Source: Streptomyces marianii
Lineage (GTDB): Bacteria; Actinomycetota; Actinomycetes; Streptomycetales; Streptomycetaceae
Direction: 5' to 3'
NCBI RefSeq assembly: GCF_005795905.1
Contig: NZ_VAWE01000001.1
Coordinates: 2,576,501-2,640,500, forward strand
DNA: 64,000 nt
Positions 19,024 through 29,992 of the stretch are shown piece after piece (within the stretch, counting starts at the first letter, position 1; every line of letters starts with the position of its first letter). Made by a program: the position numbers and the translations under genes. The notes beneath the pieces were generated by a model that was not told the DNA's origin, searched no databases, and saw only the letters and a list, made by a program, of their open reading frames with translations.

Positions 19024-20823
19024 TCAGCCGAACAGGTTGTACGCCTGCCAGCCGCTGCCCATCGCGACGCGGGCGTTGAAGCGGCCGTTGCCCTTGCCCG
19101 GGTAGAGCCAGAGCTTGCCCGCGGTGTCGCGGGTCAGGACGTCCGCGTGGCCGTCGCTGTTGACGTCGCCGGTGGTGACGATGGCGTTCATGGCGCCGAA
19201 GGCGCCGACCAGGACGGGGGCCGCCCAGGGCTTGGTGGCGACACCGGTGCCCTTGTAGAGGTAGGTTTTGCCGTCGCTCTTGCGGGCGAAGACGTCGGCC
19301 TTGCCGTCGGCGGTGAAGTCGCCGTGGCCGCGGACCATCGTGAACGTGCCCCAGCCCGAGCCGACGGCGATCGGCGCGGCGAATCCGCCGTTGCCCCTGC
19401 CGGGGTAGACGCGCAGGGTGCCGGTGGAGTCGACCGCGAGCATGTCGGGCAGCTCGTCGCCGGTGACGTCACCGGGGGCGACGATCTGCTTGTGCTTGCT
19501 CCAGCCCTTGGCGACGAGCTTGGACGCCCAGTCGCCCTGGGTGCCGCCGGGGCCGGGCACGTAGTGGTCCCAGTACACGTCGCCGTTGCCGACGCGGTAC
19601 AGCAGGTCCTGGTTGTCGTCCCGGTCCAGGTCGGTCTGGACCAGCAGGCTGACGCCCTTGAAGTTGCCCAGGTTGTGGGTGCGGGCGAGGCTCGTCACCT
19701 TGGAGTGCCAGCTGAACAGGGAGTTGTCCGAGGCACGGCGGGCGAGCAGGTCCGCGGTGTGGCCGTCGCCGCTCCAGTTGGTGTCGTCCACGCGTGACTG
19801 GATCGGCGCGGAGTACGTGGTCGCCTTGGCGTACACGCCGTACTTGCCGGCGGCCGAGCAGTTCTCGTCGCCCCAGGAGACGATGCCGGCGAGCTTGCCG
19901 CCGACGACCAGCGGGCCGCCGGAGTCGCCGTTGCAGGTGGTCTCGCTGGTGGCGTCAGAGCCGGTGGGCGCGGCGCCGGCGCAGACCATGTGGCCCTTGA
20001 TGAAGCCGTCCGGGTACGCGGCGGCGCACGAGGCGTCGGAGACGATGTCGGCGTCGGCGACCTTCAGCGTCTGCGAGGAGTTGTTGGGGTTGGTGGAGCT
20101 GGTGCGGCCCCAGCCGTACACCTTGCCGTCGCGGCCGGCCTGGTACAGCGCGGAGTCGGTCGGCTGCGCGAGCGGCAGCGTCCTGACCGTGGACGGCACC
20201 GGCGAGGTCAGCGTCAGCACGGCCACGTCGTTGTCGACCGTGTACGGGCTGTACTGCGGGTGGTGCCACTGGCGGTAGGCGCCGAGCAGGGTGCCGCCGT
20301 GGAGGTCCAGGGAGCCGTCGGTCTTCTGGGTCGGCATCTGGTCGGTGCCGACGACGACCGCGCCGTCCCGGTACCACTTGATGCCCTTGACGCAGTGCGC
20401 CGCGGTGGCGACCTTGGTAGGGGCGATCACGACGCCGCCGCAGAAGTAGCTGCCCTCGGCGTCGGAGAAGTGGAGCTGCGCCATCCAGGGCGCGGTGGAG
20501 ATGGTGGTCGTGGAACCACCGATGATGCGGGCGCTCGGCGCGCTGCGGGTGCCCTCGGCGGCGGAGTCGGGCTGCTCGATGAGGGACCGCTCGTTCTTCG
20601 CGTCGCCCTTCATGGCCGCGACCACGCGCCCCCGCAGCTCGCCCTGCGACGGCGGGGCGGGCTTCTGCGACTCGGCGGTGATCTGCGGTGTCTCACCGGC
20701 CTCGGCCGACCCGGAGCCGGTGATCGCGATGCCGGCGCCGGTCAGCGCGACGATGGCGGCGACAGCAGGTACCGCGAGTCTCATGCGGCGCTTGTGCCGG
20801 CCACCGCGGGTGCGTATCTGCAC
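19024..20823 (-). CDS. Secreted trypsin-like serine protease with C-terminal FG-GAP/VCBS repeats
   Basis: 599 aa from GTG at 20823, chosen for AAGGGG eight bases upstream. A twin-arginine-poor, basic N-region (RTRGGRHKRRMR) and hydrophobic core (LAVPAVAAIVALTGAGIAI) form a signal peptide, followed by a pro-region. The trypsin domain starts at IIGGSTTT; the triad is His in AAHC, Asp in NDVAVLTL and Ser in GDSGGPLV. The C-terminal 200 residues contain repeated DxDxxxD-type units (DLDRDDNQDLLYR, DVTGDELPDMLAV, DFTADGKADVFAR, DVNSDGHADVLTR), calcium-binding beta-propeller blades. Probably an extracellular protease with an adhesive or substrate-binding propeller. Confidence 0.92.
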   Translation of the reverse strand: MQIRTRGGRHKRRMRLAVPAVAAIVALTGAGIAITGSGSAEAGETPQITAESQKPAPPSQGELRGRVVAAMKGDAKNERSLIEQPDSAAEGTRSAPSARIIGGSTTTISTAPWMAQLHFSDAEGSYFCGGVVIAPTKVATAAHCVKGIKWYRDGAVVVGTDQMPTQKTDGSLDLHGGTLLGAYRQWHHPQYSPYTVDNDVAVLTLTSPVPSTVRTLPLAQPTDSALYQAGRDGKVYGWGRTSSTNPNNSSQTLKVADADIVSDASCAAAYPDGFIKGHMVCAGAAPTGSDATSETTCNGDSGGPLVVGGKLAGIVSWGDENCSAAGKYGVYAKATTYSAPIQSRVDDTNWSGDGHTADLLARRASDNSLFSWHSKVTSLARTHNLGNFKGVSLLVQTDLDRDDNQDLLYRVGNGDVYWDHYVPGPGGTQGDWASKLVAKGWSKHKQIVAPGDVTGDELPDMLAVDSTGTLRVYPGRGNGGFAAPIAVGSGWGTFTMVRGHGDFTADGKADVFARKSDGKTYLYKGTGVATKPWAAPVLVGAFGAMNAIVTTGDVNSDGHADVLTRDTAGKLWLYPGKGNGRFNARVAMGSGWQAYNLFG

Positions 20824-21040
20824 TCGGTAACCCCTTGGGTAGACCCGGCAGAGCGCGACCGCCCCACCGGAGAAATCTCTGGTGACGGTGGGGCACAGCT
20901 GGCTTAGTGGGCAGCACGCCTCAGGAGGCCCCCCGGCCTCGGCTGGTGCCGCGCAGTGGATTCCCCCCACCCGGATCCGCCGATGATACGCGTGTCAACT
21001 GACGGTTGACCAGCGGACGGTGGGGCTCCGGAGAAACGAG

Positions 21041-21073
21041 ACCGCCCCGTCACCTTCGGGGTGACGGGGCGGT
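21041..21073 (-). terminator. rho gene terminator
   Basis: A perfect 14-bp stem (21041-21054 with 21060-21073) and TTCGG loop starts about 20 bp beyond the rho stop. Confidence 0.75.
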
Positions 21074-21094
21074 CCGGTTGCCGATGACGCGACG

Positions 21095-23080
21095 TCAGTC
21101 GCCGTTGCCCGGCGCGGGCGTCGTCTTCTGGATCTGCAGCAGGAACTCGGCGTTCGACTTCGTCTGCTTCATCTTGTCGAGCAGCAGCTCGATCGCCTGC
21201 TGCTGGTCGAGTGCGTGCAGCACCCGGCGCAGCTTCCAGACGATGGCGAGCTCCTCGCCGCTGAGCAGGATCTCCTCCTTACGGGTGCCGGACGCGTCGA
21301 CGTCCACCGCGGGGAAGATGCGCTTGTCGGCGAGCTTCCGGTCGAGCTTGAGCTCCATGTTGCCGGTGCCCTTGAACTCCTCGAAGATCACCTCGTCCAT
21401 GCGCGAGCCGGTGTCGACCAGCGCGGTGGCCAGGATGGTCAGCGAGCCGCCGTCCTCGATGTTGCGCGCGGCGCCGAAGAAGCGCTTCGGCGGGTAGAGC
21501 GCGGTCGAGTCGACACCACCGGACAGGATGCGGCCGGAGGCCGGGGCCGCCAGGTTGTACGCACGGCCCAGCCGGGTGATGGAGTCCAGCAGGACGACCA
21601 CGTCGTGGCCCAGCTCGACGAGGCGCTTGGCGCGCTCGATGGCCAGCTCGGCGACCGTGGTGTGGTCCTCGGCCGGGCGGTCGAAGGTCGAGGAGATGAC
21701 CTCGCCCTTGACCGACCGCTGCATGTCGGTGACCTCTTCCGGACGCTCGTCGACGAGGACGACCATCAGGTGGCACTCGGGGTTGTTGTGGGTGATCGCG
21801 TTGGCGACCGCCTGCATGATCATGGTCTTGCCGGTCTTCGGCGGGGCCACGATCAGACCGCGCTGGCCCTTGCCGATCGGCGACACGAGGTCGATGATCC
21901 GCGTGGTCAGCACGCCCGGGTCGGTCTCCAGACGGAGCCGGTCCTGGGGGTAGAGCGGGGTCAGCTTGTTGAACTCCGGGCGGCCGCGGCCGGATTCGGG
22001 CGCCATGCCGTTGACGGAGTCCAGACGGACCAGCGCGTTGAACTTCTCGCGGCGCTCGCCCTCCTTGGGCTGCCGGACCGCGCCGGTGACGTGGTCGCCC
22101 TTGCGCAGGCCGTTCTTGCGGACCTGGGCGAGGGACACGTACACGTCGTTCGGGCCGGGCAGGTAGCCGGAGGTCCGGATGAACGCGTAGTTGTCCAGGA
22201 TGTCCAGGATGCCCGCGACGGGGATCAGGACGTCGTCCTCGGCGAGCTGCGGCTCGCCGCCGAACTCCTCGCGGCCGCGACGGCCGCGGCGGTCGCGGTA
22301 CCGGCCGCGGCGCCCGCGCCGGCCGCCCTGCTCGTCGTCGAAGTCGTCCTGCGGGCCGCCGCCCTGCCGCTGCTGCTGGCCGCCCTGCTGCTGGCGCTGG
22401 CCGCCGCCCTGCTGGTCGTCGCCCTTGCCGCCGCGGCGGTCGCGCTGACGGTCACGGCGGTCGCCGCGCTCACCGCGGTCGCGCCGGCCGTCGCCGCGAC
22501 GGCCCTCGGCGGTCTCGGTGGCCGCCTCGGCCTTGGCCTCCGGCTGTCCCTCGGTCCTGGTCTCGGACCGGACCTCGGTCTTGAGGTCGCCCTTCGCCTC
22601 GCCCTTGGCCGCGTCGCCCTCCGGGCTGCCCGCGGGAGCGGTGGCCCGGCGGCGACGGCGCTCGCCCGCCGGGGCGTCGTCGCTGGCCGGCTGACCGGGG
22701 ATGTCGATCTGCTGCTGGGCGGCGGGGGCCTCGGCCTTCGGCTCGGCGGCGGCCTCACCCGTACGGGCCTTGGAGGCGGCGCGGCGCTTCGGCTTCGTCT
22801 CGGCGGCGCCGCCGCTCGCCTCGGAGCCCTTCGCGGGGGCTCCTCCGGCGGCCTGCGCCTCCTTGATGACCTCGATCAGCTGGCTCTTGCGCATCCGCGC
22901 GGTGCCCCTGATCCCGAGGCCCGAGGCGACCTGCTGGAGCTCGGCCAGGACCATGCCCTCGAGGCCGGTGCCGGAACGGCGGCGCCGGGAGGTGGTGCCA
23001 GTGGCAGCACCTGCGGCGGGCGCGGCGGTGTCGACACTGTTGTCGGCAGTCACGCCCATCAGATCGGTGGTGTCGCTCAC
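21095..23080 (-). CDS. rho: Transcription termination factor Rho, actinobacterial form
   Basis: 661 aa. The hexameric RNA-dependent ATPase ends transcripts. The N-terminal SAP-like Rho_N helix ([19 protein letters not shown]) is followed by an approximately 200-residue disordered insert rich in Ala/Glu, then Arg/Gly/Asp/Gln ([14 protein letters not shown]), characteristic of high-GC actinobacteria. The cold-shock-like RNA-binding domain ([20 protein letters not shown]) and RecA-like motor with Walker A PPKTGKT, the Q-loop and R-loop ([19 protein letters not shown] [14 protein letters not shown]) are intact. The bicyclomycin-site segment is conserved. Confidence 0.97.
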   Translation of the reverse strand: MSDTTDLMGVTADNSVDTAAPAAGAATGTTSRRRRSGTGLEGMVLAELQQVASGLGIRGTARMRKSQLIEVIKEAQAAGGAPAKGSEASGGAAETKPKRRAASKARTGEAAAEPKAEAPAAQQQIDIPGQPASDDAPAGERRRRRATAPAGSPEGDAAKGEAKGDLKTEVRSETRTEGQPEAKAEAATETAEGRRGDGRRDRGERGDRRDRQRDRRGGKGDDQQGGGQRQQQGGQQQRQGGGPQDDFDDEQGGRRGRRGRYRDRRGRRGREEFGGEPQLAEDDVLIPVAGILDILDNYAFIRTSGYLPGPNDVYVSLAQVRKNGLRKGDHVTGAVRQPKEGERREKFNALVRLDSVNGMAPESGRGRPEFNKLTPLYPQDRLRLETDPGVLTTRIIDLVSPIGKGQRGLIVAPPKTGKTMIMQAVANAITHNNPECHLMVVLVDERPEEVTDMQRSVKGEVISSTFDRPAEDHTTVAELAIERAKRLVELGHDVVVLLDSITRLGRAYNLAAPASGRILSGGVDSTALYPPKRFFGAARNIEDGGSLTILATALVDTGSRMDEVIFEEFKGTGNMELKLDRKLADKRIFPAVDVDASGTRKEEILLSGEELAIVWKLRRVLHALDQQQAIELLLDKMKQTKSNAEFLLQIQKTTPAPGNGD

Positions 23081-23470
23081 GAAGGGTCCTTCCCTGGAGC
23101 GGACGTCGGCCTTCTGGCTCGGCGACCGGTTGTGCTGTCCGGCGCGGTCTTCGATCTTTCTGATCGCGGACCGGAACCGGGGCGGTGGTCCGCCGGGGTA
23201 CGGCGGAGGAATGTACGTGCTAGGTCCGGCCCGAGTTCCCCCTGCTCGGCCCTCTCTTCGGGAAAAGCGAGGGGTGTCGTGCCGGTTCCGGAGCGTGCTC
23301 GAAACTGCTCAGGCAGGCTGCTCAGGCAGTTGGGGAGGCTCCCGGAAGAATGGTGGTCCCGGAAAGGGACACGAAGCACCGCGCCACAAGATTGTGGGCT
23401 GCGTACTTGAGGTTAACACTACCGGCTCCAACAAACATTCCCCCTCTCCGTCACCGGCAATCCCGTGTCG
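23081..23470. other. rho 5' leader and promoter region
   Basis: 390 bp between the rho start and the thrB stop, both minus strand. The AT-rich stretch TAGTGTTAACC on the minus strand near 23410-23422 fits a -10 (TANNNT) and may be the rho promoter, leaving a leader of about 330 nt. Within it are repeats of TGCTCAGGCAG and GC-rich pairs. A long leader is compatible with autoregulation, known for rho in other bacteria; this is inference. Confidence 0.4.
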
Positions 23471-24388
23471 CTACGAAGCGAGCGGGAGAACGCTGGCTCC
23501 CGCGGCGTCGAGGGCGAGCCTGTTCGCCGCCCAGCCCTCGCCCGCCAGCCGTGCGACCTTGTCGGCCGCACCCTCCTCGGCCAGCGCGAGCACGGTGGGG
23601 CCCGCACCGGAGATGACCGCGGGGACGCCGTCGGCGCGCAGTCGGTTCACCAGGTCCACGCTCTGCGGCATCGCAGGGGCACGGTACTCCTGGTGGAGAC
23701 GGTCCTCGGTGGCGGGAAGCAGCAGCTCGGGGCGCCTGGTGAGGGCCTCGACGAGCAGCGCGGCCCGGCCCGCGTTGACGGCGGCGTCCACATGCGGGAC
23801 CGTGCGCGGCAGCAGCCCGCGGGCGGTCTCGGTGAGCACCGGCCTGCTCGGCACGAAAACCACCGGAACGATGGATTCGGATGGGTCCATCCTGATCGCA
23901 CGGGCCGCGCCGGCGTCGGTCCAGGCGAGGGTGAACCCGCCGAGGAGGCAGGCGGCGACGTTGTCGGGGTGACCCTCGATCTCGGTGGCGAGCTCCAGCA
24001 GCGCCGCGTCGTCGAGCCTGGCGTCGCCGCCTATGGTCACCGCCCGGGCGGCCACGATGCCCGCGCAGATGGCGGCCGAGGAGGAACCGAGCCCGCGGCC
24101 GTGCGGAATGCGGTTCGCGCAGACGACCTCCAGGCCGCGGGGCTGCCCGCCGAGCAGGTCGAAGGCCGTGCGCAGCGAGCGGACGAGGAGATGGCTCTCG
24201 TCGCGCGGCAGCGTCTCGGCCCCCTCACCGGCGATGTCGATGTGCAGCCCGGTGTCGGCGACACGGACGACGACATCGTCGTACAGGCCCAGCGACAGGC
24301 CGAAGGCGTCGAAGCCCGGTCCGAGGTTGGCGCTGGTGGCGGGCACGCGCACTCGGACGGCGGCGGCACGGAACGCGGGACCGGCCAT
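23471..24388 (-). CDS. thrB: Homoserine kinase
   Basis: 305 aa from ATG at 24388 (MAGPAFRAAAVRVRVPATS); the frame is open upstream without homology. It is a GHMP kinase that phosphorylates homoserine. The GHMP motif is PHGRGLGSSSAAICAG and the N-terminal PATSANLGPGFDAFGL and C-terminal SGAGPTVLAL motifs are present. SD-like AAGGAG (CCAAGGAGTGTCG) precedes the start. It is downstream of thrC. Confidence 0.95.
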   Translation of the reverse strand: MAGPAFRAAAVRVRVPATSANLGPGFDAFGLSLGLYDDVVVRVADTGLHIDIAGEGAETLPRDESHLLVRSLRTAFDLLGGQPRGLEVVCANRIPHGRGLGSSSAAICAGIVAARAVTIGGDARLDDAALLELATEIEGHPDNVAACLLGGFTLAWTDAGAARAIRMDPSESIVPVVFVPSRPVLTETARGLLPRTVPHVDAAVNAGRAALLVEALTRRPELLLPATEDRLHQEYRAPAMPQSVDLVNRLRADGVPAVISGAGPTVLALAEEGAADKVARLAGEGWAANRLALDAAGASVLPLAS

Positions 24389-24872
24389 CGATCGACGACA
24401 CTCCTTGGGTTCTGATCGGTGCTGATCTCGATGATCTGTGTGATCGGGTCTGATCGGCGTGGTGATGACGTGAAGATGCGAAGACCCACGGGCCGGTGAC
24501 GGCGGCGACCGCGGCATATGCGGCGGCGGGGTTGCGTACAGCCTATCCAAGGAAGGTTCCGCGGCGACACAGGGCGCACAGGAGGCGCACGATGCGTGTC
24601 GCACTCCCCTGTGTGCCTCATCGGGGCATGCCGGGCGACTTGCCGTCTACGCGCGCCACGCTCGCGAGACGCGGGCCCGGCGCACGGGAGCCCCCTCGCG
24701 GGCGCCCGCGTCCCCGCGGCACCGCCACCGGTGGCGGGCACGCGAGCCGGTGGCGGACACGGCCGCACCGACTCGTGCGGCCGCTCCCGCGCACCGCACG
24801 ACGCCTCTCCCGCGCGCCCCGCGGACGGGGACGATACCGGGCGGTACCGGTTCCCACCCGGACGGGAACGCC
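24389..24872. other. Intergenic region thrC-thrB with phased GATC repeats
   Basis: 484 bp. Close to thrB, the tetramer GATC recurs at 24414, 24424, 24433, 24442 and 24452 (spacing 10, 9, 9, 10). The rest is GC-rich with no convincing gene; a promoter for thrB is likely here. The size of the gap contrasts with the tight hom-thrC spacing (6 bp). Confidence 0.5.
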
Positions 24873-25940
24873 TCAGACGAGCCCGAGCTGCCGTGCCGCC
24901 GCGGCCGCGTCCACCGGGACCGTGAGCGGCTGGGGTGCCCCGGCGACCGCCCAGTCGGGGTCCTTCAGGCCGTTGCCCGTGACCGTGCAGACGATCCGCT
25001 GGCCGGCGTCGACCTTGCCCTCCTCGGCGGCCTTGAGTAGTCCGGCCACCGAGGCGGCCGAGGCGGGCTCCACGAAGACGCCCTCGCGCGAGGCCAACAG
25101 CTTGTAGGCACGCAGGATCTGACGATCGGTCACCTCGTCGATGAAACCGCCCGACTCCTCCTTGGCCGCCAGCGCGAACTCCCAGGACGCGGGATTGCCG
25201 ATCCGGATGGCGGTCGCGATCGTCGACGGGTCCTTGACGACCTCGCCACGTACGATGGGCGCGGAACCGGACGCCTGGAAGCCCCACATACGGGGGGTAC
25301 GGGCCGACATCCCGTCCGCCGCGTACTCCTTGTAGCCCTTCCAGTACGCCGTGATGTTGCCGGCGTTGCCGACGGGCAGCACATGGACGTCCGGCGCGTC
25401 GCCGAGCGCGTCGACGATCTCGAAGGCCGCGGTCTTCTGGCCCTCGATCCGGACCGGGTTCACCGAATTGACCAGCGCCACGGGGTAGTTCTCGGACAGC
25501 CCCCGGGCCAGCACCAGACAGTCGTCGAAGTTGCCGTCGACCTGCAGGATCTTCGCCCCGTGGACCAGCGCCTGCCCCAGCTTGCCCATCGCGATCTTGC
25601 CCTGCGGGATCAGCACGGCGGACACCATTCCGGCGCGGCCGGCGTAGGCCGCCGCGGACGCCGAGGTGTTGCCGGTGGAGGCGCAGATGACGGCCTTCGC
25701 GCCCTCCTCCTTGGCCCTGGTGATCGCCATCGTCATCCCGCGGTCCTTGAAGGACCCGGTCGGGTTGGCGCCCTCGACCTTGAGATATACGTCACACCCC
25801 GTGGCCTCGGAGAGGGACTGCGCGAAGACGAGCGGCGTGCCGCCCTCGCCGAGCGTGACGACCGGCGTCGTGTCCGTCACCGGAAGCCGGTCGCGGTACT
25901 CCTCGATGATGCCGCGCCACTGGTGTGTGCGAGTGCTCAT
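24873..25940 (-). CDS. thrC: Threonine synthase
   Basis: 355 aa, fold-type II PLP enzyme converting O-phosphohomoserine to threonine. The PLP lysine is in [14 protein letters not shown]; the phosphate-binding loop is [15 protein letters not shown]. It lies 6 bp after hom, clearly the same operon. Confidence 0.96.
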   Translation of the reverse strand: MSTRTHQWRGIIEEYRDRLPVTDTTPVVTLGEGGTPLVFAQSLSEATGCDVYLKVEGANPTGSFKDRGMTMAITRAKEEGAKAVICASTGNTSASAAAYAGRAGMVSAVLIPQGKIAMGKLGQALVHGAKILQVDGNFDDCLVLARGLSENYPVALVNSVNPVRIEGQKTAAFEIVDALGDAPDVHVLPVGNAGNITAYWKGYKEYAADGMSARTPRMWGFQASGSAPIVRGEVVKDPSTIATAIRIGNPASWEFALAAKEESGGFIDEVTDRQILRAYKLLASREGVFVEPASAASVAGLLKAAEEGKVDAGQRIVCTVTGNGLKDPDWAVAGAPQPLTVPVDAAAAARQLGLV

Positions 25941-25946
25941 GGGTCC

Positions 25947-27239
25947 TTACTCTCCTTCAACCCGCATGATGCTGGCGACACCGCGCACGGTGTCGAGCTT
26001 GCGCAGCGCCTCGACGGTCCCCGAAAGGGCGGCGTCGGGAGCGCGGTGGGTGACGACGACGAGCGATGCCTCGCCGTCCTTGCCCGTCTGGCGCACCGTG
26101 TCGATGGATACGCCGTGCTCGGCGAAGACCGTCGCCACATGGGCGAGCACACCCGGTTTGTCGGCCACGTCGAGGCTGATGTGGTACCGCGTCACGACCT
26201 CGCCCATCGGGCTGACGGGCAGCTGCGTGTACACGGACTCACCGGGCCCCGTCGCCTCGGCGAGCTTGTTGCGGCAGACGGCGACCAGGTCGCCGAGGAC
26301 GGCGGATGCGGTCGGCGAACCGCCGGCCCCGGGGCCGTAGAACATCAGCCGGCCGGCCGCCTCGGCCTCGACGAACACCGCGTTGTACGCCTCGCGGACG
26401 GAGGCCAGCGGGTGGCTCAGCGGGATCATCGCCGGGTGCACGCGGGCCGTGACCGACCGGCCGTCAGCCGCCCGCTCGCAGATCGCCAGCAGCTTGATGG
26501 TGCAGCCCATCTGCTTGGCGGAGGCGAAGTCCGCGGCGGTGACCTCGGTCATGCCCTCGCGGTACACGTCGTCGAGGCGCACCCGGGTGTGGAAGGCGAT
26601 TCCGGCGAGGATCGCCGCCTTGGCGGCGGCGTCGAAGGCCTCGACGTCGGCGGTCGGGTCGGCCTCGGCGTACCCGAGGGCGGTGGCCTCGTCCAGCGCC
26701 TCGGAGTAGCCGGCGCCGGAGGTGTCCATCTTGTCGAGGATGAAGTTCGTCGTGCCGTTGACGATGCCGAGGACCCGGTTGACCTTGTCGCCCGCAAGGG
26801 ACTCGCGCAGCGGCCTGATCAGCGGGATCGCACCGGCCACGGCGGCCTCGAAGTAGAGGTCCCGGCCGTGTTTCTCGGCGGCGGCGTACAGCGTGGCGCC
26901 GTCCTCCGCGAGCAGCGCCTTGTTGGCCGAGACCACCGAGGCGCCGTGCTCGAAGGCGGTGGTGATCAGCGTCCGGGCGGGCTCGATACCGCCGATGACC
27001 TCGACGACGACGTCGATGTCGCCGCGCGAGACGAGCGCCTTGGCGTCGGTGGTGATGAGCTCCTGCGCGATCCCCTCACGGACCTTGGCGGGGCGGCGGA
27101 CGGCGACCCCGGCGAGCTCCACCGGGGCCCCGATCCGCGCGGCGAGGTCGCCGGCGTGCGTCGTCATGATGCGCGCCACCTCTGAGCCGACCACTCCACA
27201 GCCCAGCAGCGCCACCTTCAGCGGACGCGTACGCATCAT
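25947..27239 (-). CDS. hom: Homoserine dehydrogenase
   Basis: 430 aa. NAD(P)H-dependent reduction of aspartate semialdehyde. The Rossmann motif is VALLGCGVVGSEVARI; SVVSANKALLA and GIVNGTTNFILDKM/GYAEADPTADVEAFDAAAKA carry substrate and catalytic residues. The C-terminal ACT domain (KPGVLAHVATVFAEHGVSID) is present, indicating threonine feedback inhibition. Confidence 0.97.
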   Translation of the reverse strand: MMRTRPLKVALLGCGVVGSEVARIMTTHAGDLAARIGAPVELAGVAVRRPAKVREGIAQELITTDAKALVSRGDIDVVVEVIGGIEPARTLITTAFEHGASVVSANKALLAEDGATLYAAAEKHGRDLYFEAAVAGAIPLIRPLRESLAGDKVNRVLGIVNGTTNFILDKMDTSGAGYSEALDEATALGYAEADPTADVEAFDAAAKAAILAGIAFHTRVRLDDVYREGMTEVTAADFASAKQMGCTIKLLAICERAADGRSVTARVHPAMIPLSHPLASVREAYNAVFVEAEAAGRLMFYGPGAGGSPTASAVLGDLVAVCRNKLAEATGPGESVYTQLPVSPMGEVVTRYHISLDVADKPGVLAHVATVFAEHGVSIDTVRQTGKDGEASLVVVTHRAPDAALSGTVEALRKLDTVRGVASIMRVEGE

Positions 27240-27335
27240 CCGACCTCGATTCCTTCATAAAGCAGAGTGCGAACCAGTCTCACCCACCGCACGGGGCTTT
27301 CCGCCCCCCGTCCGGATTCTGAGACATATATTTCA

Positions 27336-28727
27336 TCAGCCGACATCCAGACGCAGGAGATCTTCCTCCGTCTCACGCCGGACGATCACCTTCGCCTCAC
27401 CGTCGCGCACGGCGACGACGGGCGGGCGGAGCGCGTGGTTGTAGTTGCTGGCCATGGAGCGGCAGTACGCGCCGGTCGCGGGCACCGCGATCAGGTCGCC
27501 CGGCGCCAGGTCGGCGGGCAGGAAGGCGTCCCGTACGACGATGTCGCCGCTCTCGCAGTGCTTGCCGACGACGCGGACCAGCATCGGCTCGGCGTCACTC
27601 GCCCGGGAGACGAGAGCCACGCTGTACTCGGCGTCGTACAGCGCGGTCCGGATGTTGTCGGACATGCCGCCGTCGACGCTGACGTACGTCCGCAGCCCGT
27701 CGAGCGGCTTGATCGTGCCGACCTCGTACAGCGTGAAGGCGGTCGGCCCGACGATCGCCCGGCCCGGCTCCACGGAGATGCGGGGGGTGCGCAGACCGGC
27801 CGCCTCGCACTCACGGGTGACGATCTCGCTCAGCGCCTTGGCGATCTCGTGCGGCTCGCGCGGGTCGTCGTCGGAGGTGTACGCGATGCCGAGGCCGCCG
27901 CCGAGGTCGATCTCGGGGAGCTCGACGCCGTGCTCGTCCCGGACCTCCTTCAGCAGTCCGACCACCCGGTGGGCGGCCACCTCGAAGCCGGAGGTGTCGA
28001 AGATCTGCGAGCCGATGTGCGAGTGGATGCCGATGAGCTCCAGCCCGTCGAGCCGAAGGGCCCGCCGCACCGCCTCGGCCGCCTGGCCGCCGGCGAGCGC
28101 GAGACCGAACTTCTGGTCCTCGTGCGCGGTGGCGATGAACTCGTGGGTGTGCGCCTCGACGCCGACGGTGACGCGGATCTGGACGCGCTGGCGCCTGCCG
28201 AGGGACCGGGCGATGTGCGCGACACGGACGATCTCCTGGAAGGAGTCGAGGACGATGCGCCCGACACCCGCCCGTACCGCCTTCTCGATCTCCTCCGGGG
28301 ACTTGTTGTTGCCGTGGAAGGCGATGCGCTCGGCGGGCATCCCGGCGTCGAGCGCGGTCGACAGCTCGCCGCCGGAACAGACGTCGAGGTTGAGCCCCTC
28401 CTCGTTCAACCAGCGCACGACGGCGCGGGAGAGGAACGCCTTGCCCGCGTAGAAGACGTCGGCGTCCTTGCCGAAGGCATCGGCCCAGGCACGGCAGCGG
28501 GCGCGGAAGTCGGCCTCGTCGAGGAAGTAGGCTGGGGTGCCGAACTCCTCGGCGAGCCTGGTGACTTCGATGCCGGCGACAGTGACGACACCGTCGGCGG
28601 AGCGGTTCACGGTGCGCGACCAGACCTTCTCGTCCAGCACGTTGAGATCGGCCGGCGGGGCGGCGTAGTGGCCCTCGGGGAGGACGTCGGCGTAGCGGGG
28701 CCCGGCGGGGTGTGCGGAACGGCTCAT
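27336..28727 (-). CDS. lysA: Diaminopimelate decarboxylase
   Basis: 463 aa from ATG at 28727 ([19 protein letters not shown]). It is the last step of lysine synthesis. The PLP lysine is in [22 protein letters not shown] and [11 protein letters not shown] bind PLP, and [10 protein letters not shown] has the catalytic Cys. The gene is 13 bp after nrtL. Confidence 0.96.
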   Translation of the reverse strand: MSRSAHPAGPRYADVLPEGHYAAPPADLNVLDEKVWSRTVNRSADGVVTVAGIEVTRLAEEFGTPAYFLDEADFRARCRAWADAFGKDADVFYAGKAFLSRAVVRWLNEEGLNLDVCSGGELSTALDAGMPAERIAFHGNNKSPEEIEKAVRAGVGRIVLDSFQEIVRVAHIARSLGRRQRVQIRVTVGVEAHTHEFIATAHEDQKFGLALAGGQAAEAVRRALRLDGLELIGIHSHIGSQIFDTSGFEVAAHRVVGLLKEVRDEHGVELPEIDLGGGLGIAYTSDDDPREPHEIAKALSEIVTRECEAAGLRTPRISVEPGRAIVGPTAFTLYEVGTIKPLDGLRTYVSVDGGMSDNIRTALYDAEYSVALVSRASDAEPMLVRVVGKHCESGDIVVRDAFLPADLAPGDLIAVPATGAYCRSMASNYNHALRPPVVAVRDGEAKVIVRRETEEDLLRLDVG

Positions 28728-28740
28728 TCTTCTCTCACAT

Positions 28741-29937
28741 CTACAGGTGTTCGGGTGCGCTGATGCCGAGCAGGGCCAGGCCACCGGCCAGCACCGTCCC
28801 GGCGGCTTCGGCGAGGGCGAGCCGGGAGCGGTGGGCGGCCGAGGGTTTCTCGTCACCGAGGGGCAGCACGGTCTGCTGGAATCCGAGCAGGGCGTCGGCG
28901 GTGGCCTCGAGATGGCGCGCGACCCGGTCGGGGGCGCGCAGCCGGGCGGCGGACTCCAGGACGGCGGGATGGTCGCCCAGAGCGGTGAGGAGGGCGGAGG
29001 CGGCCGCGGTACCGCGAGCGCGACCGGACGGGAGCGGGCCTGCGATGCCGCGCACAGACCTCGGCGGGAACGGACCCTCGATGCCGCGAACAGACCTCGG
29101 CGGGAGCGGGCCTTCATACGCATCGTGCGCGAGGGGGACGTCCCCGTCGTGCGAGGCGCCCCCGTCACACGCGACGTTCCCCCCGTGCGGGACATCCCCG
29201 ACGCACAAGACATCCTCGTCGTACGCGATGCCGCCGTCGTACGCGACGGGGATGCCGAGCCGGTCGGCCGCGCGCAGGAGGGCCCGGCTGCGGGAGTACG
29301 CGTATCTGACCCGGAAGAGCGCGTTCGACTCCTTCTGTACGAGCAGGGCGCCGTACGCGAGCGGCTGGTCGTGGGCGGCGGGCCGGAGCAGCGCCCAGAG
29401 GGCGGCATCACGGCCGGCATGCTCGAGGATCGCCTCGTCCTGCACGGGCAGTGCGGTGATCCGCTCGCTGCCCCCGGGCTCGACGAGGGCGGTCGCGCCC
29501 TGAGCCGCCAGCAACCGCACGACGGTGTCGGTGATCACCCGGGCGCGCAGCTCGCGGGCGGGCTCGAAGCCGAAGCGGACCCCGGAGAGGCCGTCGCCGT
29601 GCCCGTACTCAAGGCCGCGCTCGCCGATCGCACGCAGGAGCACGGCCGCCGGATTCCCGCGGAGGGTGAAGTTCAGGAAACCGGGGCCGGTGATCTCGAC
29701 CCGGGCGATGCCGGGAGTGTCGGCGATCCGGGCCCTCAGCACTTCGGCGACGTCCCGGGCCTGCCGTCCGCTGGGCCCGGCGAGGCGGAGGGCGACATTG
29801 CTGGCGTAGTCGCCTCGTCCTCCGGGGCGGGGACGCTCGACCTTGATCCGCTCGGGTACGGGTGCCTGCAGGGCGCCCTCCTCGACCGCACGGCGCACGG
29901 CGCCCAGCACGGTACGTGAGAGATCTGCGGGGGTCAC
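28741..29937 (-). CDS. nrtL: ArgS-related anticodon-binding protein NrtL
   Basis: 398 aa from GTG at 29937 ([15 protein letters not shown]). It resembles arginyl-tRNA synthetase parts: an Arg_tRNA_synt_N-like N-terminus ([23 protein letters not shown]) and a C-terminal DALR helical domain, without the catalytic HIGH/KMSK core. The family sits next to lysA in Streptomyces; its role is unproven. Residues about 233-310 are an Asp/Gly- and Arg/Pro-rich insertion built from short repeats, including a 36-bp tandem duplication at 29044-29115. Confidence 0.85.
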   Translation of the reverse strand: MTPADLSRTVLGAVRRAVEEGALQAPVPERIKVERPRPGGRGDYASNVALRLAGPSGRQARDVAEVLRARIADTPGIARVEITGPGFLNFTLRGNPAAVLLRAIGERGLEYGHGDGLSGVRFGFEPARELRARVITDTVVRLLAAQGATALVEPGGSERITALPVQDEAILEHAGRDAALWALLRPAAHDQPLAYGALLVQKESNALFRVRYAYSRSRALLRAADRLGIPVAYDGGIAYDEDVLCVGDVPHGGNVACDGGASHDGDVPLAHDAYEGPLPPRSVRGIEGPFPPRSVRGIAGPLPSGRARGTAAASALLTALGDHPAVLESAARLRAPDRVARHLEATADALLGFQQTVLPLGDEKPSAAHRSRLALAEAAGTVLAGGLALLGISAPEHL

Positions 29938-29992
29938 GGGACAAGCGTATGGGAGAGAGGGGGTGTGATCGCGAACCGGTTTCGCCATGCGG

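Noticed and set aside
24037..25287. 416-residue minus-strand frame across the thrB-thrC spacer
   Set aside because: Runs through parts of two real genes in another frame; low-complexity Arg/Gly composition.
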